Of a stretch of DNA of 64,000 nt, positions 12,146-21,818 are shown one piece after another; within the stretch, counting starts at the first letter, position 1, and each line of letters starts with the position of its first letter. Under the pieces are notes generated by a model. That model worked only from the letters and a program-made list of their open reading frames with translations. It was not told the origin of the DNA and made no database searches. Made by a program: the position numbers and the translations under genes. Origin of the DNA: Cavenderia fasciculata (taxonomy: Eukaryota > Evosea > Eumycetozoa > Acytosteliales > Cavenderiaceae); contig NW_004457708.1 in assembly GCF_000203815.1 (NCBI RefSeq), forward strand, positions 186,001-250,000, given 5' to 3'.

Positions 12146-15100
12146 CCGATGAAAAAAAGGATAATAGAAATAAAAGACAACAACAACCAAAACAACAACA
12201 ACAAAAAGATCCAAAGAATAATAATAGAAACAATAATAATAACTCTAATAACTCTACTACTACCAAGACGACATTGGTTGAACCAAAGATAAATAATACA
12301 TTACAAAGAAAAGCAAATGAAAGTAAATTAAAATTTAAATTTGAAGAAAATAAGAATGAAGATTATACACCATTGGCAATTCAGATTATAGGTAAAATTT
12401 CAAAAGGAGCATATGAATGTATGGTTTGTTATGATACTATTAAACATAGTGCAATGGTTTGGAATTGTCCATCATGTTTTACCATGTTTCATATTGGTTG
12501 TGTCAAGGCTTGGTTGACCAAATCGACATCGACCGATGGCAAGTGGAAGTGTCCTGGATGTAGACACGTGTCGACTGAACGTCCACATAGTGTCTGTTTT
12601 TGTGGCAAGGTTGATGATCCCTCGTACAACCCCTTTTTACTGCCACACAGTTGCGGTGATGTGTGTGGAAAGTTGCGTGCCAAGTCCAAGTGTCCTCATA
12701 AATGCGCGTTGCTTTGTCATCCAGGTCCATGTCTTCCATGCTCTGCACTGGGTGAGGAAAAGGATTGTCATTGTGGTCGTAGCAAGTATCGTCTGTTGTG
12801 TGGTGAGCCAGATCCATTGGGACGTAGTTGTGGAGCCACTTGCGAGCTTCCACTTGCCTGTGGTAACCATACCTGTGCCAGTAACTGCCACAAGGGCGCC
12901 TGTGCTCCCTGTCAAGTGACTGAACAACAAAAATGCTATTGTGGCAAACAACAAGATGTCGCAAGACCATGTGGTAGTGGAGAATTGGATGACGAAACAA
13001 CACATGGATCATTCACTTGTAATGATGTGTGCGACCGGTTATTACTTTGTGGAAACCATAAATGTACCAAAAAGTGTCATTCAGGTCCATGTGATGAATG
13101 TGACTTGTTACCGCAACGTATTACCACCTGTGCTTGTACACAAACAACTTTGACCGAATTGAATGTTGTTCGTCTAGATTGTAGTGTACCATTGGCAATA
13201 TGCTCCAAGACTTGTTCCAAAACACTTGTCTGTGGAGTACATCAATGTCCAGATAAATGTCATACAGGTCCTTGTGCACCATGCAAGGTACGTGTAAAGA
13301 CCACATGTAGATGTGGTGGATCGAAAGAGAATCGTCAGTGTGGAGTGATTCAGGCAAATTTGGCAGCACCCGATATCCAAGCACCATTCCTCTGCGGTAC
13401 CAAGTGTCGTGCCATGAAATCGTGTAGCAAACACGAGTGTGGACGCAAGTGTTGTCCATCGACTGCCAACTCTGATGCACTAGGCCTACACATTTGTACC
13501 ATTGTCTGTGGACGTGCTCTCAAATGCGGTGTACACCGTTGCGAGCAACTCTGTCACATTGGCAAATGCTACCCATGCATGTCCAACTCTTATGAAGAAA
13601 TGTCATGTCGTTGTGGCAAGACTGTTGTCCTACCACCCATCCCATGTGGGTCACGTGGCCCTATCTGCAACCACCCATGTCGTGAACGTCGTGAATGTGG
13701 ACATGAACGTGAAGAAATGGCTCAACACCCATGTCACTTTGGACCTTGCCCTCCATGCCCGGTACTCGTCGAAAAGATGTGTAGTGGTGGCCATGAAATG
13801 CGTAAAAACATCAAATGTCACACGACCGATGTCTCTTGCGGCAAACCATGTGGCAAAACACTCCCCTGTCTCTCTCACAAGTGTCCACGTACCTGTCATC
13901 TTGGTCCATGTCTCCCCAACAAGGTAGTCACTGAAGATGACGTACTCAATGGTATTTCCTGTGGTTACCCATGTGAACAACCTCTCTCTACCTGTTCTCA
14001 TGGTTGTCAAATCCCATGTCACCCCGGTGAATCTTGTCCACAACAAGTATGCAAACAAAAAACTAAAATCTATTGTCCATGTGCCAGAAGATGTGTTGAA
14101 ACTGTTTGTATTCCAAAAGGTTCAGATGCTCATTCTCGTGAATTGGAATGTGATGAAATTTGTGAAAAAGAAAAAAGAGATAAATTATTTTTATCTTTAA
14201 AAACTGATGCAGAGTATGTAAAATAGAAAAAAAAAATAATAATAGAAAAAGAAATATTTATTTATTAATTTTTTTTTTTTTTTCCATTTTTTAGACCAAT
14301 TCCAGATGAAGATATAACATCATCAAAAATTAAAATTGATAATTTAAATTTAATGTTTAAATCTTCACCAAGATCAATTAAAAGAATTGAAAATTTATTT
14401 AATGATTTTATAAATTCAAATAATTTGTAAGAACAAAAAAAAAAAAAAAGAACAAATTAATTATCTCTATCTATTTATTAATCTTTTTATTTTTTTTTAT
14501 TTTAAGAAAACTTTCAATAATTTATAATGATATAACAAATTATAACTTTTTAATTCAAATGACAAGATTTTATAATTTAAAGGTACGTGATAGAAGACAT
14601 CAAAATTTAATGGAATTGTACAAGAGTAGAGCAAGTATGATACCTGTACCATTATTGTCAGAACAAAACAGTTTTGCTTTACTTTCTAGTGTATCCAAGA
14701 ATACACAAAGTTATGCTAGTGCATCGGTCAATAGTTCAATTGTAGAGGAACAATTACAAGAATCTCGTTCACTCTACTTTTACAATCTCAATCCAATGAT
14801 TAAATCTGATCACATTAATCAATTGCTTCAAGAATTTAATGGTCGTTATCAATTACTTTGGATTGATGATTTTAATTGTCTTGCCGTATTTGATGATCTT
14901 TCTCATTTCACTTTGGCAAGCAATATCAAAACTACTCTCTTTTCATTCCAAATTTACAAAGATGATCCTTCTAAAATTGAAGTTACTACTAGTACCAATA
15001 TTTCTACTCCTCCTCCAACAAGTTCAATTCAATTTAAATCTCCTTCTTATATTTCAGATTTCTTTTTAAATAATCGTTTTTCTTATTTGGATCCAAATAT

Positions 15101-15365
15101 CAATAACGGTAATCAAAATCAAAAGAAAAAGGAAATAATACAACCAAAATCAATTGAAATTCAACAACAAGAACAACAAAAAGAAGAAGATGAAAAAGTT
15201 GCAAGACAAATTACTTTATCAATTGAACATATTTTATCACCTTTGAATGAAAATCAAAATATCAATAATAATCAAAATCAAAATAATCAAAATAATCAAA
15301 ATAATAATGATAATCATAATATAAATAATAATGGTGATTCTAAAACTGAAGATTGGGATAATTAA
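11347..15365 (+). CDS. NFX1-type zinc-finger protein with RING/PHD-like N-terminal finger (about 1285 aa)
   Basis: Three exons: 11347-14213, 14295-14426 and 14507-15365 (phases 2 and 2). The first 330 residues are low complexity (poly-N, poly-Q, poly-T). A C4HC3 RING-like finger starts near residue 356 (ECMVCYD...CPSC...HIGC...CPGC). From about residue 415 to 925 there is a long run of NF-X1 fingers recognisable by repeated CG-HxC...C-H-GPC-PC units. The C-terminal part, beyond the second intron, contains RDRRHQNL, which may be the degenerate R3H-like segment of the family. NFX1/NFXL1/shuttle craft proteins bind nucleic acid and carry E3 ligase activity through the RING-like finger. The finger region uses more C/G-ending codons than the flanking low-complexity parts, as expected for a conserved core. 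Confidence 0.92.
12062..12142 (+). repeat. (AAT)n microsatellite encoding poly-asparagine in the NFX1-type gene
   Basis: An almost pure AAT run of about 80 bases gives some 27 consecutive asparagines. It is one of several such tracts in the window (others at about 36480-36552 and 53295-53344), the hallmark of dictyostelid coding DNA. Confidence 0.95.
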
Positions 15366-15785
15366 AATAAAAATAAAAATAAATAAATAATAAGAATATT
15401 TTCCAAGTCTCAAAATCAAAGAACTTTTTTTAACGTTTTTTTTTTTTTTTCGAATATTTTTGCGGATTCTCTTTTTTTAGCCCAGCACTCTCTCATTGTA
15501 GTTCTCTCTCACTCATCATCTCTTTTTTTTTTTTTATCTATAAATTACTAATTATTGTAGTCAGAGAACTCATATCTATATATCTCTAAATCAAAAAAGA
15601 TTCTCTCTTATTTTTTTTATAATCTTTTTCTTTTATTTTTTTTTGTACATACACACACAACACACATATACGCATAACGATAACGACATTTGTTCTCTAT
15701 CTTTTTTGTAAATTATTTTTAAAGAGTATAACGTATCTCCTTTTATCTTTTTTTTTTGTATAATAATAATATTATCCTATATATA
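15366..15785. other. Intergenic: 3' end of NFX1-type gene and GGPPS promoter
   Basis: These 420 bases are very T-rich with several T9-T12 runs and short TC tracts, and end with an AT-rich leader before the GGPP synthase ATG. I see no ORF or RNA gene in it. Confidence 0.5.
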
Positions 15786-16888
15786 ATGAATAAACAATTT
15801 TCATTCCCTTTAACAGACAAGGAAGCAGTCTTGTTGGAACCATATAAATATATAACAGAGACACCTGGTAAAGGTGTAAGAGCACTTTTAATAGAATCAT
15901 TTAATCATTGGTTAAAGGTTGAAGATAGAGTTGTTAAAGAAGTCTCATCTCTTGTACAAAGTTTACACATGTCAAGTTTATTGTATGAAATAGAGAGAAA
16001 AATGAAAAAGAGAGATTATACAGATTTACTTATTCTATTTTTTCTATTTGTATTTTTAGAATTGATGATATAGAAGATAATTCATTATTGAGAAGAGGAA
16101 CACCAACAGCTCATACACTTTATGGAGTACCACAAACTATAAATTGTGCCAATTTTGTATACTTTTTATCGATTGAACAATGTATGAGACTTGGTAATCA
16201 TCAAGCAACTCAAGTCTATATAGAGGAATTGGTTCGTAGTCATAGAGGTCAAGGTTGGGATATCTATTGGAGAGATAATCAAATTTGTCCAACCGAAGAT
16301 GAATATAAATCAATGGTTAAAGATAGTAAGAACAATAGAAAAAGAGATTAAAAAAGAATTCTTTATTTATTTTTTTTAATTTTTTCATTAGAAACTGGAG
16401 GATTATTTAGAATGGGATTAAGAGTATTACAATGTTTTAGTGAAAATAAAACAGATTATACTCTATTGATTGATAATTTGGCTTTATATTATCAAATTAG
16501 AGATGATTATTTAAATTTGGTTTCTGGTGATGTAAGTAGTAAAAATAGAAAAAACAAAAAGAAATCATCTTTATTAATTTTATTTTAGTATCATAATTTT
16601 AAAACATTTTGTGAAGATATAACAGAAGGAAAATATTCATATCCAGTGATTAGAGCAATGTTGAATGATCCAACCGATACTAGATTAAAAACGATTTTAA
16701 AACAAAGAACGACAAGTGCCGATATCAAACAATGTGCTTTGGATTATCTAAAGAAAACGGGTGCTTTGGAACAAACAAAAGAAGTCATTAATCAATACCG
16801 AGAAAAGATTTTAATGCAAATCGAAGAATTGGGTGGTAACCCATTGTTTTATAAAATTATGGAAAAATTGGAACAAATTAGTATCTAA
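15786..16888 (+). CDS. ggps1: Geranylgeranyl diphosphate synthase (300 aa)
   Basis: Four exons: 15786-15982, 16060-16325, 16392-16531 and 16589-16888, phases 2, 1 and 0. The enzyme condenses farnesyl diphosphate with isopentenyl diphosphate to GGPP for protein prenylation and polyisoprenoids. The first aspartate-rich motif is DDIED (residues 68-72) followed by NSLLRRG, and the second is QIRDDYLN with DD at 192-193. GQGWDIYWRD, KTGGLF, FCEDITEG and GGNP match the animal type III GGPPS sequence. The computed length of 300 is the same as the human enzyme. I chose the ATG at 15786 because the peptide then begins just before the conserved LLEPYKYI segment; an in-frame ATG at 15756 would add only ten unconserved residues. 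Confidence 0.96.
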
Positions 16889-17332
16889 AGAATAGATAAT
16901 AATCATTCCAAATATATTATTTAAGTAGAAAGAAAGAAAGAAAGAAAGGATTTTTTATTTATTTTTATCTTTATTTAAAATTGTATTGTTGGTTGATTGT
17001 GCGTTTATTCAAGAAATCATTTTTTATTAAATTTGTAATCAAAGACTGAATGAATTATTTGGTATATTTTTATTGGCAAATGATTTGGATTGGTTGGTAG
17101 AACAAAATATTCTAGTTCAAAGAGTCAAACTACCCTAGCAAGACGATAAGGAACAATAAAGAGGAGGAAGAAGAAACCAAGTATAAAAGTTTTGATAAAA
17201 GGCTCTAAGTAGATAGATAAAAAGAAAGAAATGTATGTTGATATTTGTTTGTTAATAAACTAAAAAAAAAAAACTATTAATAATAATAATAATAATAATA
17301 TTTAGTTTTCTGTCAAACATCCAATGTGCATT
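16889..17332. other. Intergenic, no gene seen
   Basis: These 440 bases are AT-rich, with a (GAAA)n run at about 16927-16947 and an AAT run near 17277-17300. No coding or RNA feature is supported until the tRNA fragment that follows. Confidence 0.4.
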
Positions 17333-17379
17333 GCGTTCATGGTTAAATGGTATCATATTTCACTGCCAAGGAAGTGTCT
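17333..17379 (+). pseudogene. Truncated tRNA-Gly 5'-half copy (anticodon GCC, no T arm)
   Basis: The sequence matches the 5' 47 bases of the intact tRNA-Gly at 17798 (acceptor strand, D arm, anticodon arm), and the 5' flank from about 17310 (TGTCAAACATCCAATGTGCA) is the same too. The loop reads CTGCCAA, giving anticodon GCC rather than TCC, the anticodon stem has a mismatch (TTTCA against GGAAG), and homology stops at GTGTC, before the T arm. Without an internal B box it should not be transcribed by Pol III. Confidence 0.85.
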
Positions 17380-17748
17380 AATCTTTCCTCTTTATCTTTT
17401 TACATTATTGTAAAAAAAATAATAATTTCAAACAAATATATAGTACTTGTAAAGTGAATAAAATTATTTTACTTTGGACTTGAGTCATAGGCTGATGACT
17501 AGCTAATAATAATAATTATTATTATAAGTCTTGTTTATTAGAATTGAATCAAGACTGGATAATATTTTTCATAGATTCTTTGGCCCCTTTTCGATTTTTT
17601 CATTTTTTTTTTTTGGACAAATATCTTGGCCCAAACCCGAGGCCTTCCTTGATACCTCTTGACTATGACTCGTTGATAGTCTTGTTCAATGAAATTGTTC
17701 AATGATTGCTGCTAGACTAGTAAATTACCAAAGAATTTTAAAAAAAAT

Positions 17749-17766
17749 TCGCTATAAATAGCGCGA
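17749..17766 (+). promoter_or_regulatory. TATA-containing palindrome upstream of tRNA-Gly
   Basis: TATAAATA sits between complementary GCG-type arms (TCGC...GCGCGA), 32-49 bases upstream of the tRNA 5' end. TATA-like elements at about this distance help TFIIIB placement in several eukaryotes. A similar element precedes tRNA-Ser (21478-21490). Function here is inferred from position. Confidence 0.45.
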
Positions 17767-17797
17767 TTTTTTTCCTGTCAAACATCCAATGTGCATT

Positions 17798-17868
17798 GCG
17801 TTCATGGTTAAATGGTATAATATTTCCCTTCCAAGGAAGTGTCCCGGGTTCGATTCCCGGTGAACGCA
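17798..17868 (+). tRNA. tRNA-Gly (anticodon TCC)
   Basis: It folds as a complete cloverleaf: acceptor GCGTTCA/TGAACGC, D arm beginning GTTAAATGG, anticodon stem TTTCC/GGAAG around loop CTTCCAA (anticodon TCC, reads GGA), T arm CCGGG-TTCGATT-CCCGG and discriminator A at 17868. The mature body without CCA is about 71 nt. A T7 run just downstream (17874-17880) is a good Pol III terminator. Confidence 0.97.
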
Positions 17869-17978
17869 CAGGGTTTTTTTAGGGTTTCCTGTTGCTCCCG
17901 GTGGACGCACAGGGTTTTTTTAGGGTTTCCTGTTGCTGCCGGTGAACGCACAGGGTTTTTTTAGGGTTTCCTGTTGCT
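17856..17978 (+). repeat. Three tandem 41-bp units made of the tRNA-Gly 3' end and trailer
   Basis: Units lie at 17856-17896, 17897-17937 and 17938-17978. Each starts with the 3' strand of the T stem and the acceptor (CCCGGTGAACGCA), runs through the T7 terminator and AGGGTTTCCTGTTGCT. Copies 2 and 3 differ from copy 1 by one base each (GGTGGACGC in copy 2; initial G in copy 3). The first copy overlaps the functional tRNA. Confidence 0.93.
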
Positions 17979-18913
17979 CCCAATTTTTTCCTACATTTGC
18001 CATTGTCTTCATTATCTATTGTTTCCAACTTTTATTTATTAATAAATTCCCTCTAATCATGACCCATTGCATATGATTATTTTTACTATTCGAAAAACAG
18101 TCAATGATATCCTTTGCCCTTTTTTTGTTATCAAAGTTTTAAACTCATTATGTTGTTAATTAAAGGAAATGAAATGATATTATTATTATGATTATTTTAT
18201 TCCAAATTTTTCTTGTTTGAATTTTTTTTAAAATTTTTTATGGTCTTTTCTTTCATCACAAACTCAATTGTAATTGTTTTTTTAAAAAAGTATTTACAAC
18301 AACAACAATCATATATTATATTGAATAATATTATCATGATAACCCATAGAATAATAATAGTAATAGAATAAAAGAAAACATTTCTTTCAAAAAATGCGAT
18401 ACAGTAAATGTTAAAGGTTGGTCCAAAGAGAGAGAGGTGTGCTACTCGAGTATTCAGATGATCAGCTGTCTAAGGAGTAAAGGTTGACCTCTGTCAAAAG
18501 AATGAAAAGAACAATTGTTGGTCACACTACTCTTATATATTCAAAGACAATATCATCATTTGTTGGAGCAATGGTTATTTATTGAATTTGTTGGTTAGTT
18601 TCAAATCTACTGAAATGATATAGTTTCATTGTACCGGTTACCTTGTTCAATGATGGGTACCATTGCAAATGATGGTGATAATTGGATTCTATAGAGAGAG
18701 AGAGAGAGAGAGACGATGGACAACTAACGATAACAATGGTTGTCTTGCCCTTTATAAATATTATCTCTAGCTGGCAGCTTGTGCAACCGAGCTTTTCACT
18801 CAAGATTTTATTTCAACAGAGATAGAAATATACTTATAGATAGCTACGCATCAGTATTCTATAATCTCTATCATCATCGTCATCACTATCTTTTATTTAA
18901 AAAAAAAAAAAAT
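17979..18913. other. Intergenic, AT-rich, no gene seen
   Basis: This is low-GC DNA with a GA dinucleotide run at about 18692-18712. Short open frames on either strand have no coding character that I can support. Confidence 0.4.
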
Positions 18914-19262
18914 AATGCAAGATCATCAACATAGTATTGGCATTATTTTACACAACCCCCTATTTATTACTTTATCTTTAAGAAGGAGGAGGAGAATCAT
19001 TCAAAGACATAATCATCAAAGATTATCAAATTTAAATTCATTAATCAAAAGATAGCTCAATTAGTAAGAGATTTATTACAATCATGTAAAGATATTAGAA
19101 TGTCGAATCAATATGGTCCAATGACACCAATACAATTACCAATTCATCTACAATTATCATTATTATCTCAACAAACTATTTATTGATAAATTAGGATTCT
19201 ATCAAGGTGATGATAGTCATCCATCTAGAATTGATCTTTTTTCCTTTTTATTTTTTTACTTG
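18914..19262 (+). pseudogene. Possible decayed coding remnant, unidentified
   Basis: Frames with a protein-like composition (VRDLLQSCKDIRMSNQYGP, then, after a stop and frame change, FIDKLGFYQGDDSHPSRIDL) are broken by stops and shifts. It may be a remnant of a dictyostelid multigene family or an intron-split gene I cannot assemble. I do not recognise a domain. Confidence 0.3.
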
Positions 19263-19370
19263 TTTTTAATAAAACTACCATCTAAACAACTAAAATAAAA
19301 GTATATGTAATTATTAAATTATTTAAATATATAATATTTAAATAGAGTGATGGTTACTCTCAACTTTTTA

Positions 19371-19745
19371 TCATTTAGGTGAGCCAATATGGAGAGATTC
19401 AAACTGTAAAAAGTTCAGGGTGGCAATAAATAGATCATCTCCCTCGATTAATTTCAAAAGCTGATTTAAAAATTGTAGACTATGTGATTTAAGAGATGTA
19501 TATAGTTGCAAAGCTATTTGTACATCTATTGGGGTAAAGAAGGATCCATCTCTTGTAAGTTGAGGATCTGGGACTAGTAATGTAATTAAATAAATCTCTG
19601 GTTGGTTTATATATTTATATATAATTCTTACCATCCAAAAACTCTGAAAACTCTAAAAGTTGACCAAGTTTTAATCCATCAAACCACTCTCAACACCACA
19701 CTTTAATAGAATTGATCTAATCTCTTGATAGAATTTATCATTACC
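19371..19745 (-). pseudogene. Possible decayed gene fragment, unidentified
   Basis: Reading the minus strand, a frame with residues FYQEIRSILLKCG, then (after a one-base shift near 19685) FDGLKLGQLLEFSEFLD, is followed by a plausible GTAAGA...TTACTAG intron (about 19629-19575) and a 3' exon containing RDGSFFTPIDVQIALQLYTSL, ending with TGA at 19371-19373. The frameshift and missing start suggest a remnant. It sits back to back with the remnant at 18914, so both could derive from one insertion or duplication. Confidence 0.35.
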
Positions 19746-20693
19746 TTTTTTAAACAAAAAAAACTACAATGATTAGAATAGTAAAAACCTAAAAGACAAA
19801 GGTTTTGAATAAAAGGTTGAATAACATTACTTGCCTTCATTTTTTGTGTTAATTTTTTGTAAAAGAATAAAATTTTCTTTTTTTTTTTTTTGTTACCCTT
19901 TTTTTTTCAAATTCTTTGTAATTCATTCATGAAAAGGAACAAGATTGTTGTTTATTGGAATTCTATATTTAATAACAATTAGTTTTAACAACAACAACAA
20001 CAACAATGTAAAACCATTACTATTATTCAATCATTTTGGAGACATTCTCACTATGATGGTCAAGACAGCAGCTGTACAGAATCAAATCTATATTTTATGC
20101 GCGTTCTATATGGAAATGATTTGTTTGGTCATTACCTTCTTTATAAATGGTGCCTAAAATGTATGTAATTGAATAAATTAAACAAACATAAAGGAAATAT
20201 GACTATTAACATATGTTTTATTTCACATTGATCATTTATATAAATACATCATTTACTTTTTTTTTTTGATGATGACTCAAATAGAATACAGGGTGTCATC
20301 ATAGTATCAAAACATAATATGTTGCGGATATTCATCTATTTATTGATGTGAACAAGTTGTTGTTCGGAATGATCATCGTCAACTGTGCACAGAAACAATT
20401 GACACGAGATCTGCCGAGGCAAAGATAAACTCAAAGACCAACAAGTGTGTTCTAGCAGAACAAACAAACAACAACAACTATTAAACTATCACCAACTACA
20501 ATCAACAAAGATCATCAACACAACTTTAAAAATGAACCAATTTATGAAATAGATTATTATTATTATTTCAAACCAACTACAACTATAAAAGATGAATAAT
20601 AATCAAGAAGAAAAAAGACAAAAATGATTGGATATATACAAACAAAACCACAAAAACAAATCATCGTACGAGTTATTGTTGATATTAAATAGA
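19746..20693. other. Intergenic, no gene supported
   Basis: This is mostly AT-rich DNA with an ACA run near 19989-20007. A short stretch at about 20316-20429 reads as a protein-like frame (HLFIDVNKLLFGMIIV) but is closed by stops on both sides. I call nothing here. Confidence 0.35.
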
Positions 20694-20826
20694 GACGACA
20701 TATAGATTGATCAATCAAATTGTACCATTTTTATTTATCAAATTCACTCCCAATCAATAATTAAAATTAATTAATAATAATGAAAATGACGACATAAAAA
20801 TTGATCAATCAAACTGTACCATTTAA
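20694..20826 (+). repeat. Direct repeat pair of about 38 bp
   Basis: The copies at about 20694-20731 and 20788-20825 share GACGACATA followed by GATTGATCAATCAA or a near match, then TGTACCATTT, with 94 bases between copy starts. It looks like a small tandem duplication in non-coding DNA. Confidence 0.7.
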
Positions 20827-20911
20827 TTAAAATTAATAATACCTTTAAATCTAATCAAATTGAATTATCGATATATGTTTAAAAAAAAAAAGAAAAAGAA
20901 AAAAGATTTAT

Positions 20912-21175
20912 TTATTTATTTATCCAACTATTAATTCTTTTTAGATCCAATTTCAAACATAATTTTATACTCAATCGAAAAGGATCAAGTGATTCAAATA
21001 AAGATTCTTTAATATTTGTAACTTCATCCTCTTTTGAAATTTTCCCTTTTTTGATTTTTTTTTTAAATTCAGGAGGATATACAATCATTTCTGGCAGGGG
21101 AAAAAAATAACAATGAGGATTCATTGTAAATCTATAAAAACTCGATATAAATCTTGCCACTGACGTGGGGAACAA
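20912..21175 (-). other. Small ORF of doubtful status (87 codons)
   Basis: The middle part (PPEFKKKIKKGKISKEDEV and following) has coding-like composition, but the N-terminal third lies inside the 110-bp repeat described next and no family is recognised. It may be a repeat-derived remnant. Confidence 0.25.
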
Positions 21176-21360
21176 GGAAATGGCAAAAAAAACTTCTGGG
21201 CCAACCCCGATAAAAAAACAATCAACTTTTTGTTTTTATAGGTTTTTATGATGAGGATTCATTGGAAATCGATGAAAATTGGATATAAATGTAGCCCCTG
21301 ATGTGGAGAACATGGAAATGGTAAAAAAAACTTCTTCTGGGCCAACCCAAGGATAAAAAC
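21113..21360 (-). repeat. Two diverged tandem units of about 110 bp adjoining the tRNA-Ser 3' end
   Basis: Unit A (about 21113-21221) and unit B (about 21251-21360) share GAGGATTCATTG, a GATATAAAT segment, GTGG(G/A)GAACA(A/T)GGAAATGG and ACTTCTGGGCCAACCC. The units diverge by roughly a fifth of positions. Unit B ends 11 bases from the tRNA-Ser discriminator base, so the array is the duplicated 3' flank of that tRNA. Confidence 0.85.
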
Positions 21361-21370
21361 AAAAGACTTT

Positions 21371-21452
21371 CGACATCTGCAGGGTTCGAACCTGCGCCTC
21401 CGAAGAGAATTGATTTCTAGTCAATCGGCTTAGACCACTCACCCAAGATGCC
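21371..21452 (-). tRNA. tRNA-Ser (anticodon AGA)
   Basis: On the minus strand the sequence folds as a class II tRNA: acceptor GGCATCT/AGATGTC (one G-U pair), D arm with GTGGTCTAAGCC, anticodon stem ATTGA/TCAAT around loop CTAGAAA (anticodon AGA, reads TCT), a long variable arm TCTCTTCGGAGGC, and T arm GCAGG-TTCGAAC-CCTGC. Length is about 82 nt including the discriminator. Confidence 0.96.
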
Positions 21453-21477
21453 TTGGTTGAAAGTTTTTTGTCCCTCG

Positions 21478-21490
21478 GCCTTTTATAGGC
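21478..21490 (-). promoter_or_regulatory. TATA-containing palindrome upstream of tRNA-Ser
   Basis: GCC-TATAAAA-GGC lies 26-38 bases upstream of the tRNA-Ser 5' end on the minus strand. It matches the arrangement at tRNA-Gly (17749-17766): a TATA core framed by short GC arms. A role in Pol III initiation is inferred. Confidence 0.45.
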
Positions 21491-21717
21491 AAAAATCTTG
21501 ATCCCCAAAGCAACATGCTTGACACTATACAATAAGATACATGATCAACGTCCATACAACATGTATCACAGAACAAATTAACTTTAATTCTTCTCGAGAT
21601 AATCTTTATTTCTTGCTGGTCAATTAAAAAGTATAATTAATAAAACTTTGTAACTTCTGAGTACTACTCTTCCCGATAGGAGAGAACAGGAAAAGAATTA
21701 CTTAAAAAAAAAATTGA

Positions 21718-21733
21718 CCCCCCCCCCCCCCCC
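21718..21733 (+). repeat. Poly-C run (16 C)
   Basis: A pure run of 16 cytosines follows an A-rich stretch in otherwise AT-rich DNA, between tRNA-Ser and its truncated copy. Such runs are rare in a genome of this composition. Confidence 0.95.
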
Positions 21734-21787
21734 TAATTTTAAGGAAAAAAATACATTGATTTTCATCTTTATTTGATTGATCTCTTT

Positions 21788-21818
21788 GTCAATCGGCTTA
21801 GACCACTCCAAGATACCT
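21788..21818 (-). pseudogene. Truncated tRNA-Ser 5'-half copy
   Basis: On the minus strand the fragment repeats the acceptor/D-arm half of tRNA-Ser (GGTATCTTGG, then AGTGGTCTAAGCCGATTGAC) with a four-base gap, and part of the 5' flank is also similar. Homology ends in the anticodon stem, so the anticodon loop, variable arm and T arm are missing. It lies 335 bases upstream of the intact gene. Confidence 0.8.

Noticed and set aside
11894-12266. Long open frames on both strands with poly-I, poly-Y or poly-L runs
   Set aside because: They are shadows of the (AAT)n poly-asparagine tract of the NFX1-type gene in other frames.
12503-13012. Minus-strand ORF of 169 codons and related frames across the zinc-finger region
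   Set aside because: They are antisense to conserved NFX1 fingers; the Cys codons on the plus strand create His/Thr-rich mirror frames without any domain.
18579-18803. Minus-strand ORF of 74 codons
   Set aside because: It has a GA microsatellite-derived SLSLSLS run, no start context, no homology that I can recognise and stops in the flanking exon positions.
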